DNA of 64,000 bases. Source: Haloferax marinisediminis (lineage in GTDB: Archaea > Halobacteriota > Halobacteria > Halobacteriales > Haloferacaceae). Made by a program: the position numbers and the translations under genes. The stretch lies in contig NZ_WKJP01000001.1 in assembly GCF_009674585.1 (NCBI RefSeq), positions 2,046,001 through 2,110,000 on the forward strand, read 5' to 3'. Below are positions 59,858 to 64,000 of the stretch, piece by piece; the first letter of the stretch is position 1, and every line of letters starts with the position of its first letter. Below the pieces are notes generated by a model that ran no database searches, was not told where the DNA came from, and saw nothing but the letters and a program-made list of their open reading frames with translations.

Positions 59858-60991
59858 ATGGGGCATCTTCATCAGCGGGACCAACGAACTGATGGGTACC
59901 GCGTCCAACAATTCTCGGCAGAAAATCTGGACGGTTTCTTATCTCTCCACGAACTCACGTATGGCGGCGAACCGACGACAGAACTCTTCGACTGGCGGTA
60001 CAACAGTCCGTATCTAGACGAGATTCCGATATTCGTCGCACTCGACGATGCAGACACTGTCGTCGGTGCAACCGCATTCTTACCGTTTCGAATCGCTGCA
60101 GGCGACACCGCGGCGCTCGCCCTCCAACCGGCGAACGCGATGGTCCACCCGGAACATCGACGGAACGGTCTGTTCAGTCGGACGTTGACGAGCGCGATTG
60201 ACCACTACCGCGAGAGCGATGCAGAGTTCTTCTTCAATTTCCCCACCCCGCCGGCGCTTCCCGCGCTCACGAAACTCGGTTGGGAGGACGTCGGGACGAT
60301 GCCAACGTGCTTCCGTCTTCAGCACCCGGTCGCGTTGCTCAACGGCTCAGTTCCGGATTCGATTACGCCGGTGGCATCTCGGATTGCGACGACCGTCGCG
60401 AAAGGCCACTGTCGAATCCGTCGCGGATTTGCAGATTGTGACCCGAGCATCGACGTCGAGCGATACGACGACGTTCCTGTCGACCTGTTCGTCGACCTGT
60501 ACGAGGAGAACGTCCCGGAGCGAGTCCACGTCGTCAAAGACAGGGCATACGTTGGATGGCGGTTCGGCAATCCCACGTGGGACACCGTCTCGTACGTGGC
60601 GCGACGGGATGGCCGTCCAGTCACCGGTCTCGTCGCGTGTACACGGCAGGCGAATGGAATCACGGTAACTGTCTTGATGAGCGTCCTGCCATCGACGGCC
60701 GTCGACCGAGATACCGATGCGCTCGTTGCTGTGCTCGACGCCGTCGTCGACGACCACCGACACGTCGACGTGATTCGCGTGAGTGGGTATTCGCTCCCGG
60801 ACTCGATTCTCGAACGATTTGACTTCCTCAGCAACCACGCATTCCCACTGTCACGAGTGACCAACAAGACACACCTGGTCACCAGACCAATCGTAGACGA
60901 CGCCGAAGACCAGTGGTATCTGGGAGGTCACAACATCAGTGGAAAAGACAACTGGCTCATCGAACTCGCCGACCAGGATGCGCCGTTCTAA
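59858..60991 (+). CDS. GNAT family N-acetyltransferase
   Basis: A 377-residue protein. The N-terminal half is a GNAT fold: YRVQQFSAENLDGFLSLHEL, then the CoA-binding MVHPEHRRNGLFSRTL (the Q/RxxGxG/A region reads RRNGLF) near residue 92, and FFFNFPTPPALPALTKLGWE. The second half repeats a similar layout without clear motifs, as in the two-GNAT-domain proteins of haloarchaeal glycan loci. The acceptor is unknown. Codon use is slightly less GC-biased than its neighbours, which may mean later acquisition. Confidence 0.82.
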   Translation: MGHLHQRDQRTDGYRVQQFSAENLDGFLSLHELTYGGEPTTELFDWRYNSPYLDEIPIFVALDDADTVVGATAFLPFRIAAGDTAALALQPANAMVHPEHRRNGLFSRTLTSAIDHYRESDAEFFFNFPTPPALPALTKLGWEDVGTMPTCFRLQHPVALLNGSVPDSITPVASRIATTVAKGHCRIRRGFADCDPSIDVERYDDVPVDLFVDLYEENVPERVHVVKDRAYVGWRFGNPTWDTVSYVARRDGRPVTGLVACTRQANGITVTVLMSVLPSTAVDRDTDALVAVLDAVVDDHRHVDVIRVSGYSLPDSILERFDFLSNHAFPLSRVTNKTHLVTRPIVDDAEDQWYLGGHNISGKDNWLIELADQDAPF

Positions 60992-61083
60992 CCGTTTGCA
61001 GTCGCTGCCGCTGACTCGTACACTGCGCCGAAGCCACCCGATAAATTGGTTGGCTCAATGTCGCAGTCGCAGATGCGACGCAG

Positions 61084-61395
61084 TTACTCCTCTAGGTGTT
61101 CGATGCCCTGTTTCGACACGTTCGAGCGGGTGACGTAGTCGTCCATCCACTCGGGGGCGTCGTCGCCTTTCTCTTCGGTCCACGCCCAGCCTTCGTAGAT
61201 GTGAACTTTGTCGGTTCCACGCTCGCGGAGTCTGAGCGTCGCGTGCCCATCGATTTCGTCGCGACTCGGGGCGGGGTGTAGTCGTCGAGCAGCCTTCAAC
61301 GCTGCCTGTCGGGGGTACTTACCACTGAAGACGCTGGTCTCTTCGCCATCGTCCTCCACGAGGACGAAATTTCGCTTACCATCTTCTCGGACCAT
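61084..61395 (-). CDS. Non-histone chromosomal protein MC1
   Basis: A 103-residue MC1, the small DNA-bending architectural protein of methanogens and haloarchaea. KRNFVLVEDDGEETSVFSGK and YPRQAALKAARRLHPA correspond to the conserved RNFxLxxxxGxExxVFxGxxPRQAALKAA core. The C-terminal half has the usual LRERGTDKVHIYEGW strand pair. It binds and compacts DNA in the nucleoid. The start at 61395 gives the family length and has a TATA-like element 21-30 bases upstream; a start at 61440 would be too long. Confidence 0.92.
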   Translation of the reverse strand: MVREDGKRNFVLVEDDGEETSVFSGKYPRQAALKAARRLHPAPSRDEIDGHATLRLRERGTDKVHIYEGWAWTEEKGDDAPEWMDDYVTRSNVSKQGIEHLEE

Positions 61396-61415
61396 GATTG
61401 CCTCTACCACGCACT

Positions 61416-61425
61416 CCAAATTAGT
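61416..61425 (-). promoter_or_regulatory. TATA-like box, MC1 gene
   Basis: The complement of CCAAATTAGT lies 21-30 bases before the start at 61395 and helps exclude the upstream ATG at 61440. Confidence 0.45.
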
Positions 61426-61511
61426 AGTTCGTGTCGTCACACATTCTTCGAGTTGACACGATATCGTCGCCTAGAGACCGTCCAACCCCCCGAGAACCGC
61501 CGTACCGACGC

Positions 61512-62447
61512 CTACAACAGGGATTCGAGTCGCTGTCGGTGAAACGACACGGCACGAGCTCCGGTTTGCTCTGGATAGCCGGGTCGCGTCACCTCACCGG
61601 TCGAATCGACCGCCGACCGGAGGACGGCCGCGACTCGGTAGATGGGGTCGACAGTCGGATACGGCCGAACTGCGTCGTAACCATCGCGGAACGCCCGTCG
61701 AAGTGGCGTGCCATCAGAAACGTACCAGTCGGCGACGAGGTGTTCGACTTTTGCGACAGCCAACTCCGGCACAGCAGCGAGGGGGTCACCCCAGTCGAGG
61801 ACTGCAGTGACGCCGTCTCCACCGACTAGCGCATTCCCGGGTCTGAGGTCCCACGGATACAGACTGGCGGGCGGACGCTCGGGCAGTGACGCAGTTTCGA
61901 CGGTCTCGATGAGTTGGTCTCGAATCGAGTCGAAGGCAGGTGGCAAGGCGTCGATTCCACTGTGGGCGTACGCCGAGAACCACGCCTGCCAATCGGTCGA
62001 TTCAGCGACCCGGAACTCGACGGTAGCACCACGCGTGTCGGCGGTTACTGGCCCGTAGCCATCGAACGCGAATGTTTCGTGGAGTTCAGCGAGTCCGCGG
62101 CCGAAGGTACGAGCGAGAGACTGTTGTTCCTCCTCGTCGAGGTGGACGAACCGTTCGTGAAGTTCGTCTCCGGTCGCTCGTTCGACCACCGCGTATCCTC
62201 GGTCGGCAACAGTCCCAGTCGCCAGAACCTGTGGGACCGGAATCGACGTTCGGTCGCCGACCGCCTGTGCGAGGGCGGTTTCGAGACGAACTGCGTCGAC
62301 GTCGGCCGAGAGTTGGACCACGACTGCACCACCGTCGCTAAAGTCGACGATTGCTGTTTGCTTGTGATTCCCGCGCTGTGCCGGCGTCACCGACGCAACC
62401 GGACGGTCTGGGAACTCGCGTGCCAGCACGGCCGCAACGTGGTCCAT
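61512..62447 (-). CDS. APH/choline-kinase-like phosphotransferase
   Basis: A 311-residue aminoglycoside-phosphotransferase-fold protein. The N-lobe has VVQLSADVDAVRLETALAQA. The catalytic loop reads LYPWDLRPGNALV: Asp and Asn of the D-x4-N pair are present, but the usual His two residues before the Asp is Pro. The metal-binding motif is AVLDWGDPLA. Substrates of such proteins range from sugars to choline. The ATG at 62447 is used; the extra upstream frame has a Cys/Leu-rich stretch. It shares its strand with the HAD gene upstream. Confidence 0.85.
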   Translation of the reverse strand: MDHVAAVLAREFPDRPVASVTPAQRGNHKQTAIVDFSDGGAVVVQLSADVDAVRLETALAQAVGDRTSIPVPQVLATGTVADRGYAVVERATGDELHERFVHLDEEEQQSLARTFGRGLAELHETFAFDGYGPVTADTRGATVEFRVAESTDWQAWFSAYAHSGIDALPPAFDSIRDQLIETVETASLPERPPASLYPWDLRPGNALVGGDGVTAVLDWGDPLAAVPELAVAKVEHLVADWYVSDGTPLRRAFRDGYDAVRPYPTVDPIYRVAAVLRSAVDSTGEVTRPGYPEQTGARAVSFHRQRLESLL

Positions 62448-62492
62448 CGCACTCCCATAGGTCCGAGACAGACAAAGGCACATCGAAGGGTA

Positions 62493-63170
62493 CTACCTCG
62501 GGTCGAGGATGTCGGCGAACTCGTGGAGCGTCGAGAGGACGAACTCTGGTGAGTACGACCCAGTCTCGACGGTGTCTCGTTCGCGCGGGCACCACGCCGC
62601 GTCGAGTCCGGCACCGTGCGCCCCGCCGACGTCGAATTCGAGTGAGTCGCCCACGTGGAGACTCGCTGCTGGGGGGACGTCGAGTGTTCCGAGTGCCCGG
62701 TCGAACGGATCCGGATGCGGTTTGCGGCGTGGCATGTCGCCAGCGTAGACGATGACGTCGAACGCGTCGGTGATGTCGAGGGCGTCGAGTTTGACCGACT
62801 GTCGTCGTTCGGGCCCGTTCGTCACGAGTCCGACGTGGCCGTGGTCGCGGGCGGTGTCGAGGGCCGCACGAGCACCCGGCCGAAACGAGACGGCCGTGTG
62901 GTCGACAGTCTCGATGAAGCCACGGGCCAACGCGCGTGTGTCGACCGCCCGTTCGTACTGAGTAGCGACGCGGTCGAATCCCGCGGCGAGATACGATTCC
63001 GGATCGGTGGGGTGCGGTGGCCCATCGAGTGCCTGCCAGAGGTCCGATGGCTCTCCGAATCGGTCGATACCGGCAACAGAGAACGCTCCGGTGTAGATGG
63101 TCTCGCTGTCTTGGTCGTTCTGGATGAGTGTCCCGTCGAGGTCGAACAGAATCGCGTCGAAAGATGCCAC
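62493..63170 (-). CDS. HAD family hydrolase (phosphoglycolate-phosphatase-like)
   Basis: A 225-residue HAD phosphatase with a helical C1 cap. Motif I is ILFDLDGTLIQND, motif II is VGLVTNGPERRQ, the Lys is in RRKPHPDPFDRAL, and motif IV is SLHVGDSLEFDVGGAHGAG. It belongs to the HAD-IA group (PGPase, haloacid dehalogenase, or sugar-phosphate phosphatase). I place the start at the GTG at 63170, because a TATA-like GATAAAAC lies 22-29 bases upstream and the frame further upstream is Arg/Ser-rich. The gene is followed by the kinase-like gene after 45 bases. Confidence 0.85.
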   Translation of the reverse strand: MASFDAILFDLDGTLIQNDQDSETIYTGAFSVAGIDRFGEPSDLWQALDGPPHPTDPESYLAAGFDRVATQYERAVDTRALARGFIETVDHTAVSFRPGARAALDTARDHGHVGLVTNGPERRQSVKLDALDITDAFDVIVYAGDMPRRKPHPDPFDRALGTLDVPPAASLHVGDSLEFDVGGAHGAGLDAAWCPRERDTVETGSYSPEFVLSTLHEFADILDPR

Positions 63171-63191
63171 CCCCGAACTAGGTGTGTGGAG

Positions 63192-63199
63192 GATAAAAC
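63192..63199 (-). promoter_or_regulatory. TATA-like box deciding the HAD GTG start
   Basis: GTTTTATC on the minus strand lies 22-29 bases before the GTG at 63170. No in-frame ATG suits it. Confidence 0.5.
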
Positions 63200-63315
63200 G
63201 TTCGTCCTGACGTGTTGTGCGTCCGTTACGAACCTGGAGTTGGCTCGGTACGAAGCGAGAACACAGAGTCGTTACGATGCTGCCACTTGCTCGTTTCGAA
63301 GCGGCCACAGACTCG

Positions 63316-63444
63316 TCACGGGGAGACGTCGCCGTCTAACTCGTGATACTCCCAGACGTGGTCTTTCAGTTCTTCTTCCGTGGCGAAGTGGTCGTCACAC
63401 AGGTCACAGGTGAACTCGTCTTCGGAATCGTCTCGGGTACTCAT
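63316..63444 (-). CDS. C2H2 zinc-finger microprotein
   Basis: A 42-residue acidic protein: MSTRDDSEDEFTCDLCDDHF then ATEEELKDHVWEYH and a short tail. The pattern CxxC-x12-HxxxxH forms one zinc finger. Single zinc-finger microproteins of under 60 residues are frequent in haloarchaea and some control swarming or adhesion in Haloferax. It lies between the HAD gene and the acyl-CoA dehydrogenase, on the same strand as both. Confidence 0.8.
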   Translation of the reverse strand: MSTRDDSEDEFTCDLCDDHFATEEELKDHVWEYHELDGDVSP

Positions 63445-63506
63445 GTGAAGAAATTGACGTTCAAACGGCTTAACGATGCGTCTCTGCTCGACGGTGAGCG
63501 AGGGGC

Positions 63507-64000
63507 TTAGAAGCCCTTGCCGAGCAGTTCGCGGGCGATGATGGTCTTTTGAATCTCCGTGGTGCCCTCGTAGATTTGCGTAATCTTCGAGTCGCGGTAG
63601 AGACGCTCGACGTCGTGGTCGTTGACGAATCCAGCGCCACCGTGAATCTGGACAGCCTCGTCGGCGACGTCGGTCGCGACGTTCGAAGCGAACTCCTTCG
63701 CCATCGACGCGAGTGCCGTCAACTGCCCTTCGTCGTTGTCGACGCTCCACGCGGACTTGTAGGTCAGTTGGCGGGCCGCCTCGGTCTTGGTGTGCATCTC
63801 GGCGAGTTTGTGCTGGATGGCCTGGAAGTCACTGATGGAGCGACCGAACTGCTCGCGCTCTTTCGCGTAGGCGAGTGCCTGTTCGCAGGCACCTTTGGCG
63901 ATACCGACACCCTGTGCGGCGACGGCCGTCCGGGTCTCGTCGAAGAACTGCATGAGTTGGAGGAAGCCCATCCCGCGGGTGCCGACGAGGTTCTCTTCGG
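63507..64000 (-). CDS. Acyl-CoA dehydrogenase, C-terminal part
   Basis: The last 164 residues of an acyl-CoA dehydrogenase; the N-terminal part lies beyond the right edge. The frame runs open to base 64000, reading EENLVGTRGMGFLQLMQFFD. The C-terminal helical domain has AYAKEREQFGRSISDFQAIQ, the FAD-binding VQIHGGAGFVNDHDVERLYR, and IYEGTTEIQKTIIARELLG, where the Glu of YEGT is the catalytic base. Substrate chain length cannot be told. It works in fatty-acid or branched-chain oxidation. Confidence 0.95.
   Translation of the reverse strand, partial: EENLVGTRGMGFLQLMQFFDETRTAVAAQGVGIAKGACEQALAYAKEREQFGRSISDFQAIQHKLAEMHTKTEAARQLTYKSAWSVDNDEGQLTALASMAKEFASNVATDVADEAVQIHGGAGFVNDHDVERLYRDSKITQIYEGTTEIQKTIIARELLGKGF

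Noticed and set aside
61396-61440. Earlier ATG of MC1 at 61440
   Set aside because: A TATA-like element lies between the two ATGs, and the family length fits the start at 61395.

Overview
The window is chromosomal DNA of a haloarchaeon and reads most like Haloferax. The coding sequence is GC-rich with C/G-ending codons, and the proteins are strongly acidic. Most starts are leaderless, with a TATA-like box 25-35 bases upstream of the ATG. Archaeal and haloarchaeal markers include TFB, chromosomal protein MC1, UPF0058, an archaeal-type UbiA prenyltransferase, Agl23-like and HemAT proteins, and many haloarchaea-only families. The left end (EI of the fructose PTS, class II aldolase, gluconate dehydratase, galactokinase) matches the order I remember from Haloferax volcanii; that is recall, not a database result. 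The genes are densely packed. I see no CRISPR array, insertion sequence, integrase or rRNA. One tRNA gene, tRNA-Arg(TCG), is present.

Layout. 1-10 kb: sugar metabolism (ptsI end, fba, gnaD, galK) mixed with a HAD phosphatase, a TMEM175-like channel, an acetamidase/formamidase and a MOSC protein. 10-20 kb: globin-coupled transducer HemAT, a rhodanese/metallo-beta-lactamase protein, a 2Fe-2S ferredoxin, a universal stress protein, an Agl23-like membrane protein, TFB, a secreted nuclease with a lamin-tail domain, and a METTL5-type methyltransferase. 20-34 kb: a rhomboid protease, a ribbon-helix-helix regulator, a sulfite-oxidase-like protein, and a menaquinone locus (menF, menD, menB, menA, menC) interleaved with small membrane genes. 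34-44 kb: an SDR, several microproteins, pyrBI, two glutamate dehydrogenases flanking a CitE-like lyase, a MaoC hydratase, and an acyl-CoA carboxylase. 45-57 kb: a Tat lipoprotein, fbp, a helix-hairpin-helix protein with GDWTP repeats, 3-hydroxyacyl-CoA dehydrogenase, an ABC exporter-type operon whose first permease carries a PrsW-like domain, cysteine synthase and UbiA. 57-64 kb: tRNA-Arg with a duplicated 3' end, membrane and enzyme genes, MC1, kinase-like and HAD proteins, a zinc-finger microprotein and the end of an acyl-CoA dehydrogenase.

How the genes fit together. PtsI and Fba serve fructose uptake and cleavage. GnaD is the committed dehydratase of the semi-phosphorylative Entner-Doudoroff route, and Fbp serves gluconeogenesis. 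An exact match to the TACT-N7-GAGTA TrmB box lies between the TATA-like box and start of gnaD, and a weaker look-alike lies upstream of fbp, so one sugar regulator may control both directions. The men genes supply most of menaquinone synthesis. The gdh, citE, maoC and carboxylase genes suggest C5 dicarboxylate/CoA chemistry.

The most interesting unexplained items are: the 29-bp duplication of the 3' end of the sulfite-oxidase-like gene; the tRNA-Arg 3'-end duplication with a hairpin cluster; a palindrome at the cysteine synthase start; the GDWTP-repeat/HhH protein; the permease-PrsW fusion; tandem repeats behind pyrI; and a probable frameshifted membrane gene at about 26.8 kb. All functional assignments rest on reading motifs by eye; no search was run.
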